A DNA stretch of 64,000 bases. Source: JACVRW01 sp963803245. Lineage in GTDB: Bacteria > Actinomycetota > Thermoleophilia > Solirubrobacterales > Thermoleophilaceae. The stretch spans positions 1 to 64,000 of the forward strand of contig CAWDLI010000008.1 in NCBI GenBank assembly GCA_963803245.1. The letters run 5' to 3'. Positions 23,575-33,171 of this stretch are shown here, piece after piece (the stretch's first letter is position 1; each line of letters opens with the position of its first letter). A program made the position numbers and the translations under genes. The notes under the pieces are model-generated. The model saw nothing but the letters and a program-made list of their open reading frames with translations. It ran no database searches and had not been told where the DNA came from.

Positions 23575-25583
23575 GCGAGCCCGCCGCCCGCGCCGCCGAG
23601 CTGCGGCAGGTGCTCGAGCACCACAACCGCCGGTACTACGTCCTCGACGATCCGGAGGTCTCGGACGCCGAGTACGACGCGCTCCTGAACGAGCTGCGCG
23701 ACCTCGAGGCGGAGCATCCGGAGCTGCTCACTCCGGACTCGCCCACGCAGCGCGTGGGCGCGCAGCCGCTCGACAAGTTCGAGGAGGTGCGCCACCTCCA
23801 GCCGATGCTGTCGCTGGCGAACGCGCGCGACGAGGAGGAGCTCAAGGCCTGGGTGGTGCGCAGCGAGCGCTACCTCCAGCGCCAGGGCGCCGAGCTCGGC
23901 GAGATCCGCTTCGTGACCGAGCCGAAGGTGGACGGGCTCGCAATCTCGCTGGTCTACGAGGACGGGGTGTTCGTGCGCGGGGCCACGCGCGGCAACGGCG
24001 AGGTGGGCGAGCAGGTGACCGAGAACCTGCGCACGATCGGAGCCATACCGCTCCGGATCGAGGACGCGCCGCCCCTGGTCGAGGTCCGCGGCGAGGTGTA
24101 CCTCCCGCTCGCCGCGTTCGCCCGCCTGAACGAGCAGCGCGCCGAGGCCGGCGAGCCCACGTTCGCGAACCCGCGCAACTCGGCCGCCGGCTCGATTCGC
24201 CAGCTCGACCCGAAGCTCACCGCGTCACGGCCGCTGTCGATGTGGGCCTACTCCATCGGAGCCCACGACGGCGTGGAGTTCACGTCGCAGTCCGAGTCGC
24301 TCGCATGGCTGCGCGAGCACGGGTTCCGAGTGAACCCGGACGTGGAGGTGCACGACGACCTCGACTCGGTCGTGGCCGCCTGTCACGCGTGGGAGGAGCG
24401 GCGCGACCGGCTCGACTTCGAGATCGACGGCGTGGTGGTCAAGGTCGACGATCTGGACCTGCAGAGCCAGCTGGGCGTGGTGGGACGCGAGCCCCGTGGC
24501 GCCATCGCCTGGAAGTTCGCCCCCAGCACCGCCACCACGGTGCTCGAGCGGGTCGCCTGGAACGTGGGCCGCACCGGCCACATGATCCCCTTCGCGATGC
24601 TCGATCCGGTGCAGGTGTCGGGGGTGACCGTGAAGCTCGCGACGCTCCACAACGAGGAGGACCTGCGCCGCAAGGACGTCCGTGACGGCGACGAGGTGAT
24701 CGTGATGCGCGCCGGCGACGTGATCCCACAGGTGGTCTCTCCCACGGCGAAGGCGCAGAAGGCGAAGAAGCGATCCAAGCCGCCGAGGCCGCCGAAGAAG
24801 TGCCCCTCCTGCGGAACGCCCACGATCAAGCCCGAGGAGGGCGTCTGGACGATCTGCCCCAATCGCGTCTCCTGCCCCGGCCAGCTCTTCCAGGCTGTCA
24901 AGCACTTCGTGGGCGCGATGGACATCGACGGGCTCGGAGAGGAGAACGTGCGCCGCTTCCTGAGCGAGGGCCTGATCGGGGACGTGGCCGACCTCTACGA
25001 GCTCGATCCCGACCGCGTGACCGCGCTCGAGGGCTTCGGCGAGATATCGGCGCGGAACCTCGTGGCGGCGCTCGACGCCTCGCGCGGGCAGCCGTTCATG
25101 CGGGTTCTCTACGCGCTCGGCATCCCGGGGATCGGATACGTGAACGCCCGTGCGCTCGCCCAGCACCTCCGCGACATGGATTCGCTGCTCGCGGCGGACG
25201 CCGAGACGATCGAGAAGGTGCCCGGGATCGGGCCGATCCTGGCTCGCGCGATCGCGCAGACGCTCGCCGAGGAGCGCGTGCGCGAGCTGATCGGGCGCCT
25301 CCGGGCGCACGGCCTGCAGATGGAGGACGAGGGCCCGCCCCCCGGCTCGACCGACGGGCCGCTGGCCGGCAAGACGCTGGTGCTCACCGGCACGCTCCCC
25401 AACCTCACCCGCGAGGACGCGACAGAGCGCGTGGAGGCCGCCGGCGGCAAGGTCACGGGCTCGGTGTCCAAGAAGACCGACTACGTGGTGGCCGGTGAGG
25501 ACCCGGGGTCGAAGTACACGAAGGCGCAGGAGCTCGGCACGGAGATCCTGGACGAGGACGGCCTGCTGGCCCTGCTCGGCTAG
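23571..25583 (+). CDS. ligA: NAD-dependent DNA ligase LigA
   Basis: LigA seals nicks during replication and repair. The TTG at 23571 overlaps the surE stop and gives 670 residues. Domains in order are: Ia region (EHHNRRYYVLDDPEVSDAEY), adenylation domain with nucleophile Lys119 in EPKVDGLAIS, an OB fold, a zinc finger (CPSCG...CPNRVSC), HhH repeats (EKVPGIGPILARAIAQ) and a C-terminal BRCT domain (LAGKTLVLTGTLPNLTREDA). All are intact. Confidence 0.96.
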   Translation: MSEPAARAAELRQVLEHHNRRYYVLDDPEVSDAEYDALLNELRDLEAEHPELLTPDSPTQRVGAQPLDKFEEVRHLQPMLSLANARDEEELKAWVVRSERYLQRQGAELGEIRFVTEPKVDGLAISLVYEDGVFVRGATRGNGEVGEQVTENLRTIGAIPLRIEDAPPLVEVRGEVYLPLAAFARLNEQRAEAGEPTFANPRNSAAGSIRQLDPKLTASRPLSMWAYSIGAHDGVEFTSQSESLAWLREHGFRVNPDVEVHDDLDSVVAACHAWEERRDRLDFEIDGVVVKVDDLDLQSQLGVVGREPRGAIAWKFAPSTATTVLERVAWNVGRTGHMIPFAMLDPVQVSGVTVKLATLHNEEDLRRKDVRDGDEVIVMRAGDVIPQVVSPTAKAQKAKKRSKPPRPPKKCPSCGTPTIKPEEGVWTICPNRVSCPGQLFQAVKHFVGAMDIDGLGEENVRRFLSEGLIGDVADLYELDPDRVTALEGFGEISARNLVAALDASRGQPFMRVLYALGIPGIGYVNARALAQHLRDMDSLLAADAETIEKVPGIGPILARAIAQTLAEERVRELIGRLRAHGLQMEDEGPPPGSTDGPLAGKTLVLTGTLPNLTREDATERVEAAGGKVTGSVSKKTDYVVAGEDPGSKYTKAQELGTEILDEDGLLALLG

Positions 25584-26672
25584 TGGACGCCGACCAGGTT
25601 CTCGCCTTCCGCCTGGCCCGCTCGGGGCTGGCGGCCCGCGGCGCGGGCGGTCTCGCCGAGGCGGCGGCCTGCCCCGCGTCGGACTTCGCCCGCGACGCCG
25701 CGCTGCTGGCTCTGGCGGCGCGGATCGAGGGGCTCACCCGAGACGCCTACGACCGCGCGGTCGACTCCGGCGAAGTGGTCGTGGCCCACGTCGTGCGGGG
25801 GGCCATCCACGCGCTCCGGCCCGGCGACCTCGCCCTCTACGGGCGGGCCCTGATCGCCCGTGACGACGACGAGCTCGGCGTGCAGCTCGGGCAGCAGGTC
25901 CAGCGGCTGGCCGCAGAGAAGGGATTCAGGCCGGTCGAGGCGCTCGACGAGGTGGCCACGGCCACGAAGGATGCCCTGTCCGGAGGCCGGGTCCTCGGCA
26001 AGAACGAGCTGCACGAGGAGCTGAGGGGGCGCGTCAGCCCCGACCTGATGCCCTGGTGCCGGGGCTGCAAGAGCCACCACGTCGCTCCGATGCTGTGGCG
26101 CTACGCCACGGTCAAGGCGGGCGCTCGGCTCGAGTCCGGACGCCGCTACACGATGGGCAAGCCGGGGCGGACGCCGGCGGCGAGCGAGGCCGTTCGCCGC
26201 TTCCTCGGCTTCTACGGACCGGCCAGGCCGGCCGACTTCGCCGAGTGGGCCGGGCTCGCGAAGCCGCATGCCCAGCGCCTGTGGGACGAGGTGGCGGACG
26301 ACCTCGCCGAGGTGCGGGTCGGCAAGAGCGGGGCATGGCTCATGAGCGAGGATCTGGACGCGCTCGAGTCGCCGCCGGCCGCCGAGGGGATCCGGCTGAT
26401 ACCGCCGGGCGATCCCTATCTGCAGAAGCCCAACCGGCCGCTGCTCGCCCCGGACCCCGAGCTGCGCAAGCGGCTGTTCCGCCCGGTGGCCAGCCCCGGG
26501 GCGGTGTTGAGGGACGGGCGCCTGGCCGGCCTGTGGCGGGTCAAGGCGAAGGGACGCAAGGCCGAGATCACCGTCGAGAAGCTCGGCCGCCTCGCGCGCA
26601 GGGACCTCGACGGAGGAGGCCCAGCGGCTGGCGGCGCTGCGCGGAGCCTCGGAGGCGACGCTCGTCCTCTAG
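25583..26672 (+). CDS. Winged-helix DNA-binding (AlkZ/HTH_42-like) protein, frameshifted near its end
   Basis: The 362-residue product resembles the winged-helix family that includes AlkZ/YcaQ DNA glycosylases. It shows RDAYDRAVDSGEVVVAHVVR, LRPGDLALYGRAL, RRFLGFYGPARPADFAEWAG and SGAWLMSEDLDALES, then GIRLIPPGDPYLQKPNRPLL and LAGLWRVKAKGRKAEITVE. One extra base near 26608-26612 diverts the frame. The corrected end is TEEAQRLAALRGASEATLVL, with a stop at 26670-26672. That stop forms the CTAG shared with dacB. Uncorrected, the frame would run 1.3 kb antisense through dacB, which is implausible. It directly follows ligA. Confidence 0.75.
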
Positions 26673-27925
26673 CGGTTCACGGCCGCGATCGCCTGCACCA
26701 TCCGGTCCTGGATCGCGCGAGCGGTGCCCGGGTAGATGCCGTTCATCAGGATCGAGTACGCGTAGGTGTCACCGGAGCGCGCCTCGCAGTAGCCCGAGAG
26801 CGCGCTGACGTCGGACAGCGTCCCGGTCTTGCCGCGGCAGCGGAACCGCGCCGCTCCGCGTCGCATCCGGTCGTAGAGGGTGCCGTCCTTGCCCGCGATC
26901 GGCAGCGAGTCGATGAAGGAGTCGAATTCATCTCTCCTCGACATCGCGCCGAGAAGCCGGACCACCCTGTAGGGCGAGGCACGGTTGCCGCGCGAGAGCC
27001 CGGAGCCGTCCACGAGTCGCGCTCCGGACCCGACCCGGCGCGCGAACGCCGCCGCAATGCCGGCGCCTCCGGCCGTGGTGCCGCGGCCCCGCGCCTGGAG
27101 GGCCAGGTCCTTGACGAGCGTCTCGGCGAAGAAGTTGTCCGATGGCTTGTTGGTGAGCTTGATCAGCCGCTCCATCGTGGGGGACTCCACGCTCGCGACC
27201 ACGTCCAGCCCGGCCGGCGCCCTGCCCGCCACGGGCTTCCGCCGTACCGGTACGCCACGTGCCTCGAGCGCGGCGTCCAGCCGGGAGGCTGCGAACGCCG
27301 GAGGGTTCACCTGGAAGGCCGAGCCGCCCTCGTTGGCAAGCCCCCGATTGAAGGACAGGGCGCTCAGGGGCCCGACCCAGATGGACGTCCCGTAGCCGGA
27401 GTCCGGGCCGCCGCGGAGGGAGTCGAACCTCGACTCGTCCCCGATCACGCGGCCGGTCACGCGCTCGATCCCGGCGAGGTCGAGCGACTTCGCGAGCCTT
27501 TCCACCGTCGCGCCGCTGCGGTAGGAGCGCCGTGTGAAGCGGCCGCTTCCGAAGGTGGGGTCCCCGCCGCCGCGGAGGTACAGGTCGCCGCGCCAGATGC
27601 CCTCCTCGTCGAGTCGGCCGCGTCCCAGCACCTCGGTGCCGAGCGTGCCCTCGGTGCCGTACCGCGCGAGCGCGGCGGAGGTCGTGAACAGCTTCGTGTT
27701 CGAGGCCAGGATCCGGGGAGTCCCCGACTTCCAGCCGAAGACACGGCCTCCGCGGGAGAGGTTGACCACATATGCGCCGGAATAGCTGCCCGCGGTGCGC
27801 ATCTGGCTTGCCAGAGCCGATCCGAGCTTGGCGGCGGGCGTGGCCGAGGCGGCGGTGGGGCTTCCCACGGCCGCGATGACGGTCGCGGCCAGCACCAGGA
27901 CGGCGGCCTTGGGGTTCGACGGCAT
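26669..27925 (-). CDS. dacB: D-alanyl-D-alanine carboxypeptidase/endopeptidase (PBP4/DacB type)
   Basis: A class C low-molecular-weight penicillin-binding protein that trims peptidoglycan outside the membrane. It has an N-terminal signal peptide, then the catalytic SxxK as Ser75-Asn-Thr-Lys78, the SxN motif in NKPSDNFFAE, and KTG in CRGKTGTLSDV. The 418-residue length and long insert between SxxK and SxN are typical of PBP4. Its stop and that of the convergent AlkZ-like gene share CTAG. TAGCGT lies 12 nt before the ATG on the minus strand. Confidence 0.93.
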   Translation of the reverse strand: MPSNPKAAVLVLAATVIAAVGSPTAASATPAAKLGSALASQMRTAGSYSGAYVVNLSRGGRVFGWKSGTPRILASNTKLFTTSAALARYGTEGTLGTEVLGRGRLDEEGIWRGDLYLRGGGDPTFGSGRFTRRSYRSGATVERLAKSLDLAGIERVTGRVIGDESRFDSLRGGPDSGYGTSIWVGPLSALSFNRGLANEGGSAFQVNPPAFAASRLDAALEARGVPVRRKPVAGRAPAGLDVVASVESPTMERLIKLTNKPSDNFFAETLVKDLALQARGRGTTAGGAGIAAAFARRVGSGARLVDGSGLSRGNRASPYRVVRLLGAMSRRDEFDSFIDSLPIAGKDGTLYDRMRRGAARFRCRGKTGTLSDVSALSGYCEARSGDTYAYSILMNGIYPGTARAIQDRMVQAIAAVNR

Positions 27926-27993
27926 GAAGCCGGAAACACGCTAGCGGCGATTCCGGAGCGGTTCGCCTGTCGATCCGCGATACTGGGTCGTCG

Positions 27994-29259
27994 ATGGGTG
28001 AGGTAGTCCGGCTCCAGAAGCCGACGAAGAGCGGGTCCAAGGGAAGCGGCAAGCAGGCGCGCCGGCCGCGCCGGTCCAAGACCGCGCTGGTGCTCGGCGG
28101 CGGCGGCTTCACGGGCGGCGTCTACGAGATCGGCGCGCTGCGGGCGCTCGACCTCCTGGCCGTGAACCGCACCGTCAACCAGTTCGACGTGTACGTGGGC
28201 ACGAGCGCCGGCTCCTTCGTGGCCTCGCTGGTGGCGAACGGCGTGACCCCCGAGGAGATGATGCGGGTGGTGAACCAGCAGGTTCCCACGCCCTTCCGCG
28301 ACGTCGACAGGGGCACACTGATGCGGCCGAACGCGAAGGAGTTCGCCCAGAGCGCCGCGCTTCTGCCGCTTCGCATCCTGGGCCTCGCCCGCAGCTTCGT
28401 CGGCCAGCTCGGGTCCGCCTCGCTGATCGACCTCGCCGTGGGAGTGGCCGAGGCCCTGCCGTCCGGCCTCTACGACGGCAGCGGCATCCAGAAGTACCTG
28501 GAGACCGTGCTCGGCGACCCCGATCGGGTGAACGACTTCCGGCTGCTGGAGAACGAGCTCTACCTCACGGCCACGGACCTCGACACCTGCGAGCGGATCG
28601 TGCTCGGCGGCCCCGAGTGGGACGACGTGTCGATCTCGAGGTCGGTCGCGGCCAGCACCGCGCTGCCGATGGTCTACAAGCCGATCGAGATCAAGGGACG
28701 CCACCTCGTGGACGGCGGCATCCGCTCCACCACCAACGTCGACGTGGCGGTCGAGAACGGCGCCAAGTTCGTGATCGTGGTGAACCCGCTGGTGCCGTAC
28801 GTGAACGACTTCCAGAAGGTGATCCCCACGATGCTCGGCAGCCGCGTGCGGCGGGTCGCCGACATGGGCTTCCCCCAGATCGGCTACCAGGCCTTCAAGC
28901 TGCTGGCGCACCAGCGCCTGCACGAGGCCGTGAGCCACTGGCGCGAGAAGTACCCGGGCGTGGACATCATCCTGATCGAGCCCGACCCGAACGACGAGCT
29001 GATGTTCGAGACGAACATCCTCAACTTCACCCGCCGCGTGGAGATCGCGCGGCACGGCTTCGAGTCGGTCACGCTCAAGCTCGCCTCGGACTACGACGAG
29101 CTCAAGGCCGTCTGCGCCAAGCACGGCATCGAGATCTCGGCCACGCGGGTGCGGAAGGTCGTCCAGAAGTTCGCCGAGCAGCGCGAGCAGGGCGCCGGCT
29201 GGCGGCGCATCTTCGAGCAGACCACCGGCGCGCTCCTGCGCCAGTCCGAAGACGCCTGA
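27994..29259 (+). CDS. Patatin-like phospholipase
   Basis: A Ser-Asp dyad lipid acyl hydrolase. The 421-residue protein has a basic N-terminus. It shows the oxyanion loop VLGGGGFTGGVYEIGAL, the nucleophile elbow GTSAGSF and the catalytic Asp in HLVDGGIRSTTNVDVAVENG. No signal peptide is visible, so it is probably cytosolic or membrane-peripheral. A GATACT box ends 9 nt before the ATG. The substrate is unknown. Confidence 0.9.
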   Translation: MGEVVRLQKPTKSGSKGSGKQARRPRRSKTALVLGGGGFTGGVYEIGALRALDLLAVNRTVNQFDVYVGTSAGSFVASLVANGVTPEEMMRVVNQQVPTPFRDVDRGTLMRPNAKEFAQSAALLPLRILGLARSFVGQLGSASLIDLAVGVAEALPSGLYDGSGIQKYLETVLGDPDRVNDFRLLENELYLTATDLDTCERIVLGGPEWDDVSISRSVAASTALPMVYKPIEIKGRHLVDGGIRSTTNVDVAVENGAKFVIVVNPLVPYVNDFQKVIPTMLGSRVRRVADMGFPQIGYQAFKLLAHQRLHEAVSHWREKYPGVDIILIEPDPNDELMFETNILNFTRRVEIARHGFESVTLKLASDYDELKAVCAKHGIEISATRVRKVVQKFAEQREQGAGWRRIFEQTTGALLRQSEDA

Positions 29260-29271
29260 TCCGCCGGTGCG

Positions 29272-30393
29272 CTAGGCGCCGTCGCCCAGGGCGATCTCGA
29301 GCGCTCGCAGCAGCCGGTCGGTGGCCGCCGTGTCGCGCACGGTTATCCGCACGTGGTCGTCCGCGCCGAGTGGGCCGCCGGCGGCCACCAGCACGCCCTG
29401 GCGGCGGAGACGATCGGCCAGCTGCGCGCCGTCCACGCCGTGGGCGCTCAGCCAGAGGAAGTTGGCCTGGCTCGGGTCCGCGTCCACCGGCAGGTCCTTG
29501 AGCGCCTCGAACAGCCGAGTGCGCTCGCGCGATACGGCGTCGCGGCGCCGCGTGAGCTCCGCGTCACCCGCCTGGAGCGCGTACTCGACCGCCGCCTGCG
29601 TCAGGGCGTTCACGCCGAGCACGGGTGCGATCGTGCCGAGCAGGTCAGCGTCGGTGCCCACGGCGTAGCCGGCGCGCAGGCCCGAGAGGCCGTACGCCTT
29701 CGAGAACGTGCGGACCACGAGGAGGCGCGGGAAGGCCTTGATGAGTCGCAGGCAGGCGTCGATGTCCTCGGTGTCCTGGAAGTGGATCAGGGCCTCGTCG
29801 AGCAGCACGTACACCCGCTCCGGGAGTACCGCGAGCAGGCGCCCCAGCTCGGAGGCGGGCAGGTAGTGACCGGTCGGATCGTTCGGGTTGCAGATCACGA
29901 GCGCGCGCGTGCGGTGGGTGATCGCTCCGGCGAGGGCGGCGCAGTGATGGGCGTCGTCGCTCTCGGTGGTCACCGACACCGGCCGCGCGCGGGCGCGCGT
30001 GGCCATCAGCGGGTAGAGCGGGTACGACGGCCAGGGCATGACCAGCTCGTCGCCCTCCGACAACAGCGTCAGCGCCGCGGTCTGGAGCAGCTCGGCGGCT
30101 CCGTTGCCGAGCACGACCTGCTCGGGCGCCACGTCGTGGCGTTCCGCCAAGAGGCGACGCACGCCGCTCGCGTAGCGGTCCGGGTACCCGTTCACGCGGC
30201 CACGGGCCCGCGCGATCGCTGCGTTCACGATCTCCGAGTGCGGCAGGTCCGGCCACTCGGTGCCGGAGAGGTCGAGGTCGGGCACCTGCTCCAGCGCCAG
30301 CTTGCGCTCGGCGGTGCGCCGCTCCCTGCGCTCGCGGTTGAGCTCCAGCTCGTCGACGTCGTCGAACTGCCGGTAGTAGCTGAAGAGGTCCAC
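29272..30393 (-). CDS. Aminotransferase class I/II, HisC-like
   Basis: A PLP-dependent fold-type I aminotransferase of 373 residues resembling histidinol-phosphate aminotransferases. Signatures are VVLGNGAAELLQTAALTLL, VICNPNDPTGHYLPASEL, LLDEALIHFQD and the PLP lysine in TFSKAYGLSGLRAGYAVG. No other histidine gene lies nearby, so the substrate could be another amino acid such as an aromatic one. The upstream gene on the same strand ends 4 nt away, so they may be co-transcribed. Confidence 0.85.
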   Translation of the reverse strand: MDLFSYYRQFDDVDELELNRERRERRTAERKLALEQVPDLDLSGTEWPDLPHSEIVNAAIARARGRVNGYPDRYASGVRRLLAERHDVAPEQVVLGNGAAELLQTAALTLLSEGDELVMPWPSYPLYPLMATRARARPVSVTTESDDAHHCAALAGAITHRTRALVICNPNDPTGHYLPASELGRLLAVLPERVYVLLDEALIHFQDTEDIDACLRLIKAFPRLLVVRTFSKAYGLSGLRAGYAVGTDADLLGTIAPVLGVNALTQAAVEYALQAGDAELTRRRDAVSRERTRLFEALKDLPVDADPSQANFLWLSAHGVDGAQLADRLRRQGVLVAAGGPLGADDHVRITVRDTAATDRLLRALEIALGDGA

Positions 30394-30397
30394 CTGG

Positions 30398-30871
30398 CTA
30401 CTGCGGCGCGAGGCTGGGCGCCGGCCCCTGGATCAGGAAGAACCAGATGCCGAAGACCACCAGCGCCACCCCGACGCTCGCGGCGAAGATGCGCTCGAGG
30501 GCGCCGCGCTCCTGCCGGTGTCCGGCGGCGCGGCGCACGAGCTTCCAGGCGTGATCCACCCGCTTGGCGGCGGCCATTGTGAGCATCAGGGATGCCAGGC
30601 AGCCGAGCATGATCGTGGAGATCCCCGCCGTCACGTACCCGGTCAGGTACTCGACCTGGGATCCAATCCACAGCCAGGCAGCCGGCTGCGGGCCGAAGAG
30701 GCTCAGGCACATGAGCAGCTCCAGCGCGAGCAGGCCGTGGGCGAGCAGCGCGTCCCAGCGCCGGCGCGACGGCTGCACGTCGGGCGGCGCGTCCGGGAAG
30801 CGCACGGGCGCGGTGCCGGGGCGGCGCCCGATGAACAGTCCGCCGGTATCGGTGGGGTCGTTGCTGGCCAT
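30398..30871 (-). CDS. Small polytopic membrane protein of unknown function
   Basis: The 157-residue product begins MASNDPTDTGGLFIGRRPGT. It has a soluble N-terminus of about 40 residues and four or so hydrophobic helices (LLAHGLLALELLMCLSLFG, AGISTIMLGCLASLMLTMAA and IFAASVGVALVVFGIWFFLI are clear). I do not recognise a family. It lies between the acyl-CoA ligase and the aminotransferase on one strand. An upstream in-frame start would add 13 residues; the ATG at 30871 fits the likely protein better. Confidence 0.6.
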   Translation of the reverse strand: MASNDPTDTGGLFIGRRPGTAPVRFPDAPPDVQPSRRRWDALLAHGLLALELLMCLSLFGPQPAAWLWIGSQVEYLTGYVTAGISTIMLGCLASLMLTMAAAKRVDHAWKLVRRAAGHRQERGALERIFAASVGVALVVFGIWFFLIQGPAPSLAPQ

Positions 30872-30930
30872 GGCGGCGAATCGCGCGACGCCCCACCGCG
30901 GGGCGGGCACGGCTGCGCTACCGACTCAAT

Positions 30931-32745
30931 CTACCGGGCGCGCGAATAGACGCCGTCGATCACGCCGGCGTACTTCTCGTGGACCACGTTGCGCTTGACC
31001 TTGAGCGTCGGTGTGAGCTCGCCGCCCTCCTGCGAGAGGTCGGCGGGCAGGATCGTGAAGCGCTTGATCTGCTCCACCGGCCCCACGTGCGAGTTCACCT
31101 CGTCCACGGTCTCCTGGATCACGGCGTGCACGCGCTCGTCGTCGGCCAGCTTCGCGGGGTCCTCCGCGCCGACCTGCTCCGCCAGCGCCGCGGTCTCCTC
31201 GGGGTCGAGGGTGAGCAGCGCGATCAGGTACGGGCGGCGGTCTCCCACCACCACCGCCTGTGAGATCCAGCGGCTCTGCTTGAGGCCGTTCTCCAGGTTG
31301 GCGGGGGTGATGTTCTTGCCGCCCGCGGTGATGATGATGTCCTTCTTGCGGCCGGTGATGTAGAGGAAGCCGTCGTCATCGAGGCGCCCCAGGTCGCCGG
31401 TGTGCAGCCAGCGGTCCTCGAGGGCCTCCGCCGTGGCGTCGTCGTTCTTGTAGTAGCCCTGAAAGATGTTCGGGCCCTTGATGAGCACCTCTCCGTCGTC
31501 CGCGATCTTCACCTCCACGCCGGCCTGCGGCCGGCCGACCGAGCCGAAGCGGAAGTTGTTCGCGGTCGGGCGGTTGACCGTCGCGCTGGTGGAGGTCTCG
31601 GTCATGCCGTACCCCTCCATCACCGGCACGCCGCAGGCGTAGAAGAAGCGCAGTATCTCCGGAGCGATCGGGGCCGCTCCGGTCACGCACTCGCGGATGC
31701 GCCCGCCGAAGAGCGCGCGGACGTTCTTGTAGAGCGCCTCGTCGGCCTGGTCGAAGGCGGTGGCGAGCTCAGCCGGCACGTCTTCGCCGGCCTCCCGCGC
31801 CATGCGCACCTTCACGCCCAGCTCCACCGCCTGCTCGAGCTGCTTGCGGTCGGGCGCCGCGTTCGTGGCCAGCGTGTAGATCTTCTCGAACATGCGAGGG
31901 ACCGACGGGAAGAAGCTCGGCTTGACCTCGGTGAGGTCCGGGATGATCTGCTTGGCGTCCTTCGACCAGTAGGCGAGCGTGACGCCCAGCTCGAAGACGG
32001 TGAACTGGATCAGGATCGCGAAGGCGTGCGCTAGCGGGAGGAAGAGGTAGGCGCTGTCGCCGTCCTCCAGCACGCTGTCCTTGATCACCGCGTCGGTGAT
32101 CGCGCGGTAGTTCCCGTGCGAGAGCAGGCAGCCCTTCGGCGGACCGGTGGTGCCCGAGGTGTAGATGAACAGGCACACGTCGTCCGGGGTCACGGCCTCG
32201 TAGCGCTGGCGCCACTGCGCCTCGTCGCGGCCGGCGCCGCGCCCACGCAGCTCGTCGAGTGAGAGCTCGCCGTCGAGCTCGGTGTCGCCCGGCTCCATCA
32301 CGATCACATGACGCAGCTCCGGACAGCGGTCGCGGACCTCGTGGATCTTGGCCAGCTGATCGCCGTCCTCCACGAACACCGCGCGCGAGTCCGAGTGGGC
32401 CAGGACGTACTGGCACTCCTCGGCCGAGTTCGTCTGGTAGATCGTGACCAGCGCGCCGCCGGCGGTCAGGATCCCGAAGCAGGCGGTGGTCCACTCGGGG
32501 CGGGTGTTCGCGAGGATCGCGACCTTGTCGCCCGGCTCGATGCCGAGGTCCACGAGCCCGAGGGCGGTCTCGCGGACCGCGCGGCCGAGCTCGGCGTAGG
32601 AGATGTCCACCCACTCGTCGCCGACCTTGTGCCGCTGCGCCGGCGCGTCGCCGTACTTCTCGACCGCGAGCGGCAGCAGGTCCGCGATCGTCTTGGAGCC
32701 GGTACCCACACCGGCACCCGCCACACCGGCGGTCACAGCTTCCAT
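30931..32745 (-). CDS. Long-chain acyl-CoA synthetase (AMP-binding, FadD15-like)
   Basis: The enzyme activates fatty acids to acyl-CoA through an acyl-adenylate. The 604-residue protein has the ATP loop FIYTSGTTGPPKGCLLSHGN, the motif EGYGMTETS, the adenylate-binding LHTGDLGRLDDDGFLYITG, the hinge RKKDIIITAGGKNI and a final TPTLKVKRNVV with the catalytic lysine. This layout is typical of the actinobacterial FadD15 group. A GGAGGGA ribosome-binding site precedes the ATG. Confidence 0.92.
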   Translation of the reverse strand: MEAVTAGVAGAGVGTGSKTIADLLPLAVEKYGDAPAQRHKVGDEWVDISYAELGRAVRETALGLVDLGIEPGDKVAILANTRPEWTTACFGILTAGGALVTIYQTNSAEECQYVLAHSDSRAVFVEDGDQLAKIHEVRDRCPELRHVIVMEPGDTELDGELSLDELRGRGAGRDEAQWRQRYEAVTPDDVCLFIYTSGTTGPPKGCLLSHGNYRAITDAVIKDSVLEDGDSAYLFLPLAHAFAILIQFTVFELGVTLAYWSKDAKQIIPDLTEVKPSFFPSVPRMFEKIYTLATNAAPDRKQLEQAVELGVKVRMAREAGEDVPAELATAFDQADEALYKNVRALFGGRIRECVTGAAPIAPEILRFFYACGVPVMEGYGMTETSTSATVNRPTANNFRFGSVGRPQAGVEVKIADDGEVLIKGPNIFQGYYKNDDATAEALEDRWLHTGDLGRLDDDGFLYITGRKKDIIITAGGKNITPANLENGLKQSRWISQAVVVGDRRPYLIALLTLDPEETAALAEQVGAEDPAKLADDERVHAVIQETVDEVNSHVGPVEQIKRFTILPADLSQEGGELTPTLKVKRNVVHEKYAGVIDGVYSRAR

Positions 32746-32836
32746 TGCCCTCTCCCTCCGAATGGCTGGTTGCCCACCCGATTCTAAGCGGAAGGAGAGC
32801 CGCGGGGGGCGGCGTGCGTCCGCGGAGCGGACCGAG

Positions 32837-33013
32837 CTATGCCTGCAGGAGCTGCTTGCTGCTCTTCACTTGCTTGAGGCTGGAAAGGAAGAGGGTCTTG
32901 TCGATTCTTCCCTGAAAGATCGGAACGCCCATCTCCATGCACTTCGAGATGACCTCACGCCGGTGCATACCTGCTTCCCGGCCGAGCTCGGTGGGCGTCA
33001 GATGGTTCGCCAT
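32837..33013 (-). CDS. 58-residue putative DNA-binding protein (small HTH-like)
   Basis: A short ORF within the 426-bp gap between the acyl-CoA ligase and the next plus-strand gene. It starts with ATG at 33013 and has a perfect AGGAGG 9 nt upstream, one of the best ribosome-binding sites in the window. The product begins MANHLTPTELGREAGMHRRE, followed by a short linker (KCMEMGVPIFQGRIDK) and a Lys/Ser-rich helix. The pattern resembles an excisionase- or MerR-type helix-turn-helix. I cannot name the family. Bases 32746-32836 and 33014-33171 hold no further gene; an inverted repeat CCTCC-TAT-GGAGG lies near 33043-33055. Confidence 0.65.
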   Translation of the reverse strand: MANHLTPTELGREAGMHRREVISKCMEMGVPIFQGRIDKTLFLSSLKQVKSSKQLLQA

Positions 33014-33158
33014 CTAGCAGTTCCTCCTCGTCGCGTGCCTACCTCCTATGGAGGGTATCGGCTGATGGAGACGCCGCAAGCCGTTTCGCGCAATTTGCGC
33101 TGATCCCGAATGCGGATCGCGCACGGAAGCGTCGGCTCGCACCTCTTCGCCGCGAGGG

Positions 33159-33164
33159 TAACCT
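33159..33164 (+). promoter_or_regulatory. Putative -10 element TAACCT, leaderless
   Basis: The hexamer ends 7 nt before the GTG at 33172, with no Shine-Dalgarno sequence. Confidence 0.45.
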
Positions 33165-33171
33165 CCGCCCG

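Noticed and set aside
25583..28006. A single plus-strand frame of about 800 codons running through dacB in antisense
   Set aside because: The second half has no protein family features and lies opposite a perfect DacB. One extra base near 26610 explains it.
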